In this document: positions 1 through 5,911 of the stretch, piece by piece
How positions within the stretch are numbered: the stretch's first letter is position 1
Layout: the number at the start of each line of letters is the position of its first letter
NCBI GenBank assembly: GCA_003648245.1
Contig: QMOO01000017.1
Location: 1-12,426 of the forward strand
Length of the DNA: 12,426 bases
Reading direction: 5' to 3'
Origin: Caldisericota bacterium
Lineage (GTDB): Bacteria > Caldisericota > Caldisericia > B22-G15
The notes under the pieces: generated by a model
Told to the model about the DNA's origin: nothing
Database searches by the model: none
Seen by the model: the letters and a program-made list of their open reading frames with translations, nothing else
Program-made: the position numbers and the translations under genes

Positions 1-507
1 GGGAAGAACAAGATCCTTATCTCCTTGAGATACTTTAGGGAGCTTAATCTTGAGAAATTTACTAAATTTGTAACTATTCTCAAAGAGAAGGTCCCTTATG
101 ATTTTGAATTTGTTGTTTTCTCAGAGGAAGAGAAAGAGATAGCAAAAACTTTAAACCTTCCGTATTTTCACATGAAAGACCCTATCTCTGTCCTTGAGAA
201 ATTTTCTGAGGCTCAATTTTTAATAGGAACAAGGTATCACTCGATACTCTTCTCTATAATGAACGAGATACCATTTCTTCCCATTCCATACGATTTAAAG
301 GTTAGAGTTCTTTCTAAAGAGGTTGGTTTTAAAGATTTTATAGAAACACATGAGTCTCTGGATGTATGGATAGATAAATTTAATAAGGTTTTTGAGGAAA
401 GGGAGGAGAGAAGGAAAATTATTAGTGAAAGAAAGAGGGAATTTATGGAAAGAGAGAGAAACTCTTTTTCCCTTCTTCTGAAATTTCTCTCAGATGGACA
501 TATCTAA
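1..507 (+). CDS. Polysaccharide pyruvyl transferase family protein, CsaB-like (C-terminal part, 5' end outside window)
   Basis: The frame is open from the first base of the window, so this is the last 168 residues of a longer protein. It resembles the C-terminal half of the polysaccharide pyruvyl transferase family (PF04230), especially CsaB, which puts pyruvate ketals on cell-wall polysaccharide so that S-layer proteins can bind. The visible signature is a GTRYHS segment (bases 229-246), matching the family's MRLH motif, followed by PFLPIPYDLKV, matching the family's P-x-(V/I)-x-x-x-YDPKV segment. The end is a charged Glu/Arg-rich helix. The stop codon lies inside the start region of the downstream comF-like gene (14-nt overlap), so the two are probably co-transcribed. 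Family assignment is fairly secure. The CsaB subtype and its substrate are inferred. Confidence 0.72.
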   Translation, partial: GKNKILISLRYFRELNLEKFTKFVTILKEKVPYDFEFVVFSEEEKEIAKTLNLPYFHMKDPISVLEKFSEAQFLIGTRYHSILFSIMNEIPFLPIPYDLKVRVLSKEVGFKDFIETHESLDVWIDKFNKVFEEREERRKIISERKREFMERERNSFSLLLKFLSDGHI

Positions 508-1117
508 GATTTTTCCTTTTCTGTTTATTAATGAGTGTGTCGTATGTGGAAAGGAAGGCGAAGGTGCTATATGCAATGAGTGCAAGAAGAGTCTTTTTGT
601 AAGAGGCAAAAGTAACACACTTATGGGAAACCCTCTTTACTTTATTACCACTTACAGATTAAAGGGTGAAAAACTTATAAACGAGATTAAAAGAGGAAAG
701 GTTTCTCCAATCCCCTATCTTATAGAGGAATCCTTAAAGCTAATTGAACACGAAAGAATTGACATTGTTGTAGCTGTACCATCCATGGGATTTTTATTCT
801 CATATATACCAGAACATCTCCTTTTAATAGGAAAAGGCGTTGCAAAAAAGCTTAATACAAGGTATCTACCAATTATTGAGAAGGTAAAGAAAGTTAAAAG
901 TCAAACCACGCTTTCTACTCAAGAAAGATTGAGAAACCCCCTAGGTGCATTCACGTTGAAGCTGGGGGCAGAGAAAATAATCACGGATAAAAGAATACTT
1001 ATAGTTGATGATGTCTATACAAGTGGCGCCACAATGAGAGAGTGCGAGAGGGAAATTGCAGGTCATGGTGGAAGTTCTCTATCTCTTGTAATTTCCAAAA
1101 CAAGCCTTTTATCCTGA
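494..1117 (+). CDS. ComF family phosphoribosyltransferase-like protein
   Basis: This 207-residue protein has the ComF layout. An N-terminal four-cysteine zinc knuckle (C15, C18, C27, C30) is followed by a type I phosphoribosyltransferase fold with the PRPP-binding loop ILIVDDVYTSGAT (residues 168-180) and the upstream segment SQTTLSTQERLRNPLGAF (136-153), which matches the ComF pQ..Ls..eR..N..gaF block. In competent bacteria ComF is a cytoplasmic protein needed for DNA uptake; in others the role is unknown. The usual RGFNQ segment after the VP motif is not recognisable: residues 100-116 read FLFSYIPEHLLLIGKGV. The ATG at 494 lies within the upstream gene and has no clear Shine-Dalgarno sequence, which suggests translational coupling. 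No other competence gene is in view, so a role in transformation is not supported. Confidence 0.82.
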   Translation: MDISKIFPFLFINECVVCGKEGEGAICNECKKSLFVRGKSNTLMGNPLYFITTYRLKGEKLINEIKRGKVSPIPYLIEESLKLIEHERIDIVVAVPSMGFLFSYIPEHLLLIGKGVAKKLNTRYLPIIEKVKKVKSQTTLSTQERLRNPLGAFTLKLGAEKIITDKRILIVDDVYTSGATMRECEREIAGHGGSSLSLVISKTSLLS

Positions 1118-1129
1118 AACAAAACTTGT

Positions 1130-1145
1130 TAGAATATGTATTCTA
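1130..1145. promoter_or_regulatory. Perfect 7-2-7 inverted repeat upstream of the GH39-like gene (possible operator)
   Basis: TAGAATA, a 2-nt TG spacer and TATTCTA form a perfect palindrome in the 44-nt gap between the comF-like gene and the GH39-like lipoprotein gene. It ends 4 nt before the Shine-Dalgarno sequence. Such dyads often bind dimeric repressors. The short, AT-only stem is too weak to be a terminator. A TAGAAT hexamer inside it resembles a -10 box but has no convincing -35 partner. Operator function is inference. Confidence 0.3.
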
Positions 1146-1149
1146 AAAT

Positions 1150-1158
1150 GGAGGTGAG
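1150..1158 (+). promoter_or_regulatory. Strong Shine-Dalgarno sequence of the GH39-like gene
   Basis: GGAGGTGAG lies just upstream of the ATG at 1162, with 7 nt between the GGAGG core and the start codon. It fixes the start and shows that this gene can be translated independently of the upstream comF-like gene. Confidence 0.75.
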
Positions 1159-1161
1159 CTT

Positions 1162-2718
1162 ATGAAAAAATTTATTTTAATTCTATTTATATTTTCCATG
1201 TTTACAGGTTGCGTTCCAAAGATTAACAATGAGGTTTTACTGTTAGCAGAGAAGGAGGGTAAAGGTTTCTACATATCTTCTTCTCTTTGGGGGAACATAG
1301 GGTATGATCCCTTTTACCTTACAACCATTAAAGAAACACCTCCGGATGTATGGAGTGAGATTAAAAAGTTAAATTTTTCCTATATAAGATGCCACAATCT
1401 TTTATCAGATGGAGAATGGGGCGGGAATGTGTACAGTGAAGATGAGAATAAAAATCCAGTGTATGACTTTAGCAGGGTGGATGAGGTTATTGATAGATTT
1501 CTTGATGCTGGACTTAAACCAATTCTTGAGATGGATTTTATGCCTGATGCCCTTGCGTATGGAGAGATCGTAAGGAACTATTCTGGAGGAGCTATTAACT
1601 GGCCAAATGACTACGACAAGTGGTGGAATCTAATTTATACTCTTACAAATCATTTAGTTGAAAGATACGGAATTGATGAGGTTAAAAATTGGTATTTTGA
1701 GATATGGAATGAACCCGATTTAGATAAGTACTACATAGGTGGAGGTACAAGGAATAAGGAGCTAAGTAAAGAGGGCCTTATGAACTTCTTTAAAATGTAT
1801 GATTACTTTGCAGATGCTGTGAAATCTGTTAACAATGAGTTAAAAGTTGGAGGACCCGGTATTGCTGGAAGGGAGGATTTTTTAAAGAGATTCCTTGAAC
1901 ATGTGGCAAGAGAAAGGAACTATAAAACAGGGGAGATTGGTAGCCCTATTGATTTTATAAGCTGGCACACATATGGAAATATTGATGGTATTTTAAAAAA
2001 GAATATTAGAATTAATGAAATGATAGATGAATATCCGAAGCTGAAGGATAAAGAGAGACTGGAGGATGAGTGGGGACCAAGTATAACCAGAGAAAGGGAA
2101 AGAGAGATGTATACTTCAAGCAGTGAGTATTTCCCTGTATTTCTTGTAAAGATGATAGATGGGCTTATCTATAATGAGGATGCAAGACCCACGCTTTTTC
2201 TCAAGTGGGGAAGACCTATAAATGGATGGAGACCCTTTTTTATAGAGATAAGAGGATATAAATTTAAACTTCCAATATACTTTGGATATGAGGTACTAAA
2301 GAATATAGAAGGGGAAGCGTTTTCTCTAAAGGGGACAGATTTTGGTGATGAGCTTCACGGTTTCTTCGTCTCCAATGAAAATGAATTGTGGGTTGTTGTT
2401 TATAATTTTAATGAGGAATGGAGAGAAAAGGCATCTAATAAAGAAGCGAAGCTTTTCCTTAAAGATCTTCCTTCAGATAAGTTTAAACTTACAGAGTACT
2501 TAATAGATGATTCACATTCCAATATAAGGTATGTTCTCTCAGAGATGGGGAAGAAGGTAAAAGATTTAACAGAGGAAGAGCTAAAAATGCTTAAGAAGAA
2601 AAATGTGTGTTTTAAGATAGAAAGGGAGGTTAGTGCAGTAAATAAAGAGTTAACTCTTTCTTTTGAGATGAATGGTGATTCTATGAGAGTATTTCATCTT
2701 GTCGGGATAGGTGAATAA
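1162..2718 (+). CDS. Lipoprotein glycoside hydrolase, GH39-like (clan GH-A)
   Basis: This 518-residue protein starts with a lipoprotein signal peptide: Lys2-Lys3, a hydrophobic stretch, and a lipobox FTGC with Cys17 as the lipidated residue. Phe at -3 is unusual. The body looks like a GH-A (beta/alpha)8 barrel of the GH39 type (beta-xylosidase/alpha-L-iduronidase family). Visible motifs are WYFEIWNEPD (177-186) with Glu184 as the likely acid/base, GGPGIAG (230-236), FISWHTYG (265-272), and EDEWG (301-305) with Glu303 as the likely nucleophile. The 119-residue gap between the two glutamates fits the family. The last ~120 residues (from about 400, with WVVVYNFNEEW) look like the usual C-terminal beta-sandwich. 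It probably acts outside the membrane on a xylose- or uronate-type glycan, but the substrate cannot be read. The start is supported by a strong Shine-Dalgarno sequence. Confidence 0.78.
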   Translation: MKKFILILFIFSMFTGCVPKINNEVLLLAEKEGKGFYISSSLWGNIGYDPFYLTTIKETPPDVWSEIKKLNFSYIRCHNLLSDGEWGGNVYSEDENKNPVYDFSRVDEVIDRFLDAGLKPILEMDFMPDALAYGEIVRNYSGGAINWPNDYDKWWNLIYTLTNHLVERYGIDEVKNWYFEIWNEPDLDKYYIGGGTRNKELSKEGLMNFFKMYDYFADAVKSVNNELKVGGPGIAGREDFLKRFLEHVARERNYKTGEIGSPIDFISWHTYGNIDGILKKNIRINEMIDEYPKLKDKERLEDEWGPSITREREREMYTSSSEYFPVFLVKMIDGLIYNEDARPTLFLKWGRPINGWRPFFIEIRGYKFKLPIYFGYEVLKNIEGEAFSLKGTDFGDELHGFFVSNENELWVVVYNFNEEWREKASNKEAKLFLKDLPSDKFKLTEYLIDDSHSNIRYVLSEMGKKVKDLTEEELKMLKKKNVCFKIEREVSAVNKELTLSFEMNGDSMRVFHLVGIGE

Positions 2719-2729
2719 TATGTTATAAT
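2699..2729 (+). promoter_or_regulatory. Probable promoter of the M24-family gene (extended -10)
   Basis: An extended -10 element, TG-T-TATAAT (2721-2729), lies just after the stop of the GH39-like gene. A weak -35-like TTGTCG (2699-2704) sits 19 nt upstream of the hexamer, still inside that gene. Initiation would fall around 2736 and leave a short leader carrying the GGAGG Shine-Dalgarno sequence at 2746-2750. The perfect hexamer plus TGn makes a promoter likely, so the M24 gene need not depend on read-through. Confidence 0.55.
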
Positions 2730-2755
2730 TTAAACAAAAAGATTCGGAGGTTCGT

Positions 2756-3844
2756 ATGGGTAGTATTTTTGAGGAGAGAGTGAGAAGATTTCAAGAACTT
2801 ATGAGAGAGAAAGATATAGATGCTTCTGTGATAAGAACGCTGTCCACATTTATATATTTTACAGGAGTTAAGTGGCTGAGGCCTTCCCTTCTTATCCCTG
2901 CTCAAGGAGATCCAGTGGTTATTGTGGTTAAAAACGAGAAGGAACTTTTTATGAAAAAATCATGGATAAAGAATGTACTTGAATATCAAAAGACAGGGCA
3001 GCTTATGGCTCTTGTTACCTCATGGATAAGAAAGAATGGATACAAAAATGTTGGGTTTGAATACTCCATTGAGAAGGATTCCTATCTATTGTTTTTTGAA
3101 CTCTTCAAAGCTTTGAATCCAAAGATAAACATAGTTGATGTAAGACCACTAACTATGAGTTTAAGGATGCTTAAAGAGGAATGGGAAATTGAGAATATAA
3201 AAGTTGCCGGTGAGATTGCCGTTAAGGGTATAAAGAAAGCTCTTGATGTGATTAAAGAGGGAAAAAGTGAGCTTGAGGTGGTGGGAGAAATAACCGGTGA
3301 ACTTATGAGGAATGGAAGCGAGCATCCCCAGGTTTATGTTTCAGCAACGCCAAGAATTCATGCTGAGCCTTTCAGGGATGTATACATAGAGAAAGAAAAG
3401 TTTGTTTCTGTTGTAATTGGAGCAGATTACAATAACTATTATGCAAACATTACAAGAAGTTTCTTTCTGGGTAAACCCGAGGGTAGGGTAAAGGATGCCA
3501 TTGAAGCGATGGATGCAGCATACGAAATTGCTATGAAAGAGACAGAGATAGGAGTGAAGTTCAGAGTGGTAGAGGCAAAAATTGAGGGTGTTTATAAAGA
3601 TTTGAATTTACTTGATTACTATATAGCTGGCTACACTCATGGCGTGGGATTACTTATAGAGGAAGACCCCATAACCACTATAGTTGTAGCTCAGCGTTCA
3701 ATGGAACCAGAGAAAGGTATGGTTCTTGCCTTTGTTCATTCTCCATTGATGTTACCTGAAGGTGTAGTTAAAAAAGAGGATACTGTAATAATAGGTGACG
3801 AAAAGATAAATGTAACAGAGATTGATACTCCCTGGATTCTCTAA
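2756..3844 (+). CDS. M24 family (Xaa-Pro aminopeptidase/creatinase fold) protein, probably without a normal dinuclear metal site
   Basis: This 362-residue cytoplasmic protein has an N-terminal creatinase/prolidase-type domain (about 7-125) and a C-terminal pita-bread M24 domain (about 145-355). The fold is clear from VVIGADYNNYYANITRSFFLG (split at 219-228 and 229-239), YTHGVGL (293-299) and KKEDTVII (339-346). M24 peptidases bind two metals through Asp, Asp, His, Glu and Glu. Aligned by motif, the first Asp is Val220, the second is Asn231 and the first Glu is about Val327, while His295 and Glu341 remain. The second helper His of the HExP block is Glu302. A normal metallo-peptidase is therefore unlikely. 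It could act like creatinase, a metal-free member of the fold, or as a binding protein. GGAGG at 2746-2750 supports the start. Its 3' end overlaps the convergent solute-binding protein gene by 4 nt. Confidence 0.85.
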   Translation: MGSIFEERVRRFQELMREKDIDASVIRTLSTFIYFTGVKWLRPSLLIPAQGDPVVIVVKNEKELFMKKSWIKNVLEYQKTGQLMALVTSWIRKNGYKNVGFEYSIEKDSYLLFFELFKALNPKINIVDVRPLTMSLRMLKEEWEIENIKVAGEIAVKGIKKALDVIKEGKSELEVVGEITGELMRNGSEHPQVYVSATPRIHAEPFRDVYIEKEKFVSVVIGADYNNYYANITRSFFLGKPEGRVKDAIEAMDAAYEIAMKETEIGVKFRVVEAKIEGVYKDLNLLDYYIAGYTHGVGLLIEEDPITTIVVAQRSMEPEKGMVLAFVHSPLMLPEGVVKKEDTVIIGDEKINVTEIDTPWIL

Positions 3845-4569
3845 TCGTTCTTTGACTTAAACCATTTTATAAGTAGATTTTTGTATTCCTTTGAGTTTAG
3901 TATTTCTCCTATTTCAACATTGAGTTTTTCCCTTAACTCTGTGTCAGTACTTTTTAGTACGATTGTATAACCCTGTTCGTATATTCTTGTGGTATTAAAT
4001 TTTTCTTTGTCCACTCCATATATATCCATCAATGGTTTTTCTATTATCAGTGCGTCAGCTTTACCCTCTTCAATCATTGAAAGAGATTTAGCCAAGTCTT
4101 CAAAAGGAATCTTTTCCACATTCTTAACTTTTCTCACTATGTCTTCAGAAAATGTGTATAGTGAAAGGATTACTTTTTTATCTTCCAATTCCTCCACTGA
4201 ACAAATTGGCTTCTCTTTTTTTGAGATTATGTAAAGGGAGATGTCAAAATATGGCAGTGTGAGGGAGACATTTTCAGGATAAGTGAATTGCAGTGGATAT
4301 CCTCCAAGAAGGATTCTCACTCTCCCTTCCTTAAGATAGTTAAAGGATTCATCAAAGGGTATGATTTTGTATTCAGGTTCCAATGAAAGATTTTTAAATA
4401 TAATTTCCATAAGCTCTATATCAAAACCAACAAGTTCACCATTCTCCTCATAAATAAATGGAGGAAAATCATCTGGAGTCCCAACAATGATTTTCTCCAC
4501 TTCTATTTTCTGACAAGAAGAGAGTAAGAAAACTAACAAAAATAATAAGAGTAGTATTTTTTTCATCAT
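3841..4569 (-). CDS. Extracellular solute-binding lipoprotein, family 3 (amino-acid-type periplasmic binding fold)
   Basis: From the ATG at 4569 this is a 242-residue protein with a lipoprotein signal peptide and a lipobox LSSC (Cys19 lipidated). The mature part has the family 3 binding-protein pattern: IIVGTPDDFPPFIYEENGE, GFDIELMEIIF, LPYFDISLYII, the hinge region EELEDKKVIL, and GKADALIIEKPL (169-180). These proteins feed ABC importers for polar amino acids or related ligands. The usual Arg that binds the ligand's alpha-carboxylate (in the TPER-type motif before the F-x-x-PY block) is replaced: TYPEN has Asn100. No permease or ATPase gene is adjacent, so the partner is unknown. An in-frame TTG at 4584 is possible but lies inside the -10 region, so ATG 4569 (or 4566) is preferred. 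A leaderless start is likely. Confidence 0.82.
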   Translation of the reverse strand: MMKKILLLLFLLVFLLSSCQKIEVEKIIVGTPDDFPPFIYEENGELVGFDIELMEIIFKNLSLEPEYKIIPFDESFNYLKEGRVRILLGGYPLQFTYPENVSLTLPYFDISLYIISKKEKPICSVEELEDKKVILSLYTFSEDIVRKVKNVEKIPFEDLAKSLSMIEEGKADALIIEKPLMDIYGVDKEKFNTTRIYEQGYTIVLKSTDTELREKLNVEIGEILNSKEYKNLLIKWFKSKND

Positions 4570-4575
4570 TTCTAA

Positions 4576-4581
4576 ATTATA
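4576..4581 (-). promoter_or_regulatory. -10 box six bases from the start codon of the solute-binding protein gene (leaderless start)
   Basis: On the minus strand a perfect TATAAT is followed by only six bases (TTAGAA) and then ATGATG. Initiation 7 nt past the box would fall on the A of the first ATG, so the mRNA would have no leader. No Shine-Dalgarno sequence precedes the gene. No good -35 is seen. The box lies between the stop of the zinc-ribbon gene and this start. Confidence 0.5.
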
Positions 4582-4588
4582 CAACAGA

Positions 4589-4816
4589 TTACTTTATTAC
4601 TTTGCCTGTATATGTGAAACTACTCTGCCTCAGTTTAATCCACCTTCCTTCATCTTTTCCTATTATATTCCCGCACTCACACTTTACAATATCCCCGTCT
4701 CTTTTTGAAAAATCCTTTACTATGCGACTTTTGTATAATCTTAATACTCTTCCCTCTCCCACCTTTATATATCTAAATAATTTTTTTCCGCACTTTGCAC
4801 ACTTTATGGTGATCAT
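4589..4816 (-). CDS. Small zinc-ribbon-like protein, unknown function
   Basis: This 75-residue basic protein has two cysteine pairs, CAKC (C6, C9) and CEC (C46, C48), a spacing expected for a rubredoxin-knuckle or zinc-ribbon site. Between them lies a Lys/Arg-rich beta-type segment. I do not recognise the family, and no function can be assigned. Its ATG overlaps the stop of the upstream membrane-protein gene in an ATGA arrangement, so the two are almost certainly co-transcribed and translationally coupled. A nucleic-acid-binding or regulatory role would fit the composition but is speculation. Confidence 0.7.
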   Translation of the reverse strand: MITIKCAKCGKKLFRYIKVGEGRVLRLYKSRIVKDFSKRDGDIVKCECGNIIGKDEGRWIKLRQSSFTYTGKVIK

Positions 4817-5853
4817 TTCTTCTTCTTTTTCTTTTTAAGGAAAAATTCCTTAAGCACTATTGAACCACCTATTATTATTCCAAGATAGTAGTAGAAGAAT
4901 CTCCAGAGAAGAATGAAGGCAACCAGTGGTTGCCTTGGAAGGAAAGCAGAGAAAAATACAGCGATACCTAATTCAGCAGCACCAGAAGTGCCTGGCGTTG
5001 GGGTAAAAGCTACAGATAGAAAAAACACAATGGCAACAAATATTATCTCCAGCGCTGGTGATTCTGAACCTAAAGCTCTTAAAAGTACCACCGGAAGAAG
5101 GAGAGAAGTAAGCCAGCAGAGAAGACTGTAGAAGAAGATAATGAATAGTTCCTTCATCTTCCCTTTACTCAAATTCTTTTTTCCTTCTTCAAATAGATGT
5201 ATATTTTTCTCTATCTCGTCGTTAACCTTCTTTGATAATTTTGGTGGGAGCAGTTTTTCAACTAATCTCTCAATAAAGTCTGCAAATTTTCTCGTCTTAA
5301 GAAATGCAAGAAGCAATAGAATTGATATGAATATGTAAAAGGCTAAACCTATATCAAGAGCAATATTTACTGATTTTGGGAGGTTCCATTTAAGACGAAA
5401 TATTACAACAAATATGGGGATGGCGAGAAATAAACTTATCCTTGCTATAAAGGTCATAAGATCCTTTACCAGCAGGAAGAAGGCGCTTTTTCCATACTCT
5501 ACATTGTGGTTTTTACTGAGTAGATACATTTGAAATGGCTGTCCACCTGTCTGGAAAGGAGTTATGGCAGAAAAGAAGTTGCCAATAAGGGTGAGATTTA
5601 TAGCCTGTGTGTATGTTATGTTGATATCAAGAATTTTTGCAGAGTAGATTACCTTTAATGCCTCAAATATCCAGCTCAGACCAACCAGACTGAAGGATAC
5701 AATTAAATAAAGAGGTTCTATTCCAAGTATTGTTTTTAAAAAATTTCCACCTTTACTTATAGCTACTATTATAAATATGGCAATAATCGTAAAAAGGAAA
5801 GATAGAAACAGATTCTTTCCTATTGATTTAAGATCTATCTTTTTCTCGTTCAT
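4813..5853 (-). CDS. Integral membrane protein, lysylphosphatidylglycerol synthase TM / flippase-like family (PF03706, UPF0104)
   Basis: This 346-residue protein has about eight hydrophobic segments (roughly 14-31, 47-66, 84-97, 136-153, 166-184, 236-259, 266-283 and 308-336). Between the fifth and sixth is a basic cytoplasmic loop (about 186-235). The family hallmarks are NFFSAITPFQTGGQP (92-106) and TPTPGTSGAAELG (284-296). The first resembles the N-F-x-x-x-x-x-P-x-x-x-G-G-x-P motif of the MprF flippase half and of archaeal AglD relatives. Members are thought to move or handle lipid-linked substrates. No lysyl-transferase domain is attached, so this is not MprF itself, and the substrate is unknown. 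The C-terminus ends in eight lysines from residue 340 back through a short FFL segment. No Shine-Dalgarno sequence precedes the ATG, and a -10 box sits seven bases upstream. It is coupled to the downstream zinc-ribbon gene. Confidence 0.85.
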   Translation of the reverse strand: MNEKKIDLKSIGKNLFLSFLFTIIAIFIIVAISKGGNFLKTILGIEPLYLIVSFSLVGLSWIFEALKVIYSAKILDINITYTQAINLTLIGNFFSAITPFQTGGQPFQMYLLSKNHNVEYGKSAFFLLVKDLMTFIARISLFLAIPIFVVIFRLKWNLPKSVNIALDIGLAFYIFISILLLLAFLKTRKFADFIERLVEKLLPPKLSKKVNDEIEKNIHLFEEGKKNLSKGKMKELFIIFFYSLLCWLTSLLLPVVLLRALGSESPALEIIFVAIVFFLSVAFTPTPGTSGAAELGIAVFFSAFLPRQPLVAFILLWRFFYYYLGIIIGGSIVLKEFFLKKKKKKK

Positions 5854-5882
5854 TGAAATAATTATACAATTTCAGTTATAAT
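5853..5882 (+). promoter_or_regulatory. Promoter of pheS-pheT-polX
   Basis: TTGAAA (5853-5858) and a perfect TATAAT (5877-5882) are separated by 18 nt. Initiation near 5889 would give a short leader of about 23 nt containing the pheS Shine-Dalgarno sequence. There is no room for a T-box or an attenuator leader peptide, so no leader-based control by phenylalanine is visible. The -35 box overlaps the first base of the divergent gene. Confidence 0.6.
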
Positions 5883-5890
5883 AAATGCAA
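5861..5890 (-). promoter_or_regulatory. Promoter of the flippase-like membrane protein gene (minus strand, leaderless)
   Basis: On the minus strand TATAAT occupies 5866-5861, with TTGCAT (5890-5885) as a weak -35 candidate 18 nt upstream. Only seven bases separate the -10 box from the ATG at 5853, so initiation at the usual distance falls at or one base before the start codon. The element lies between the -35 and -10 boxes of the opposite-facing pheS promoter. Confidence 0.5.
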
Positions 5891-5898
5891 ATCCAAAA

Positions 5899-5903
5899 AG
5901 GAG
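5899..5903 (+). promoter_or_regulatory. Shine-Dalgarno sequence that sets the pheS start
   Basis: AGGAG, within AAAAAGGAGAG (5895-5905), stands 8 nt before the ATG at 5912. An earlier in-frame ATG at 5885 has no such site and would fall before or at the predicted transcription start, so 5912 is chosen. Confidence 0.75.
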
Positions 5904-5911
5904 AGTTTTCA

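Noticed and set aside
4570..4584. TTG start at 4584 adding five residues to the solute-binding protein
   Set aside because: The codon overlaps the -10 TATAAT box, and the extra residues would precede the lysines of the signal peptide. ATG at 4569 gives a standard lipoprotein signal.
4813..4840. Poly-lysine end of the membrane protein as a sign of frameshift or sequencing error in an A-rich run
   Set aside because: The run mixes AAA and AAG codons and ends in a stop that forms a clean ATGA overlap with the next gene, so the frame is probably right.
4602..5338. Open plus-strand frames lying opposite the zinc-ribbon and membrane-protein genes
   Set aside because: They are rich in Ser, Phe and Pro with low-complexity runs, as expected from the complement of Lys/Glu/Leu-rich genes. 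They match no family and have no ribosome sites.
5885..5911. Upstream in-frame ATG for pheS that would add nine residues
   Set aside because: It lies directly after the -10 box, before or at the predicted transcript start, and has no ribosome site. The ATG at 5912 has AGGAG at ideal spacing and matches usual PheS N-termini.
5854..5911. T-box or leader-peptide attenuator for the phenylalanyl-tRNA synthetase operon
   Set aside because: Only about 23 nt would be transcribed before the pheS start, far too short for either, and no Phe-rich short frame is present.
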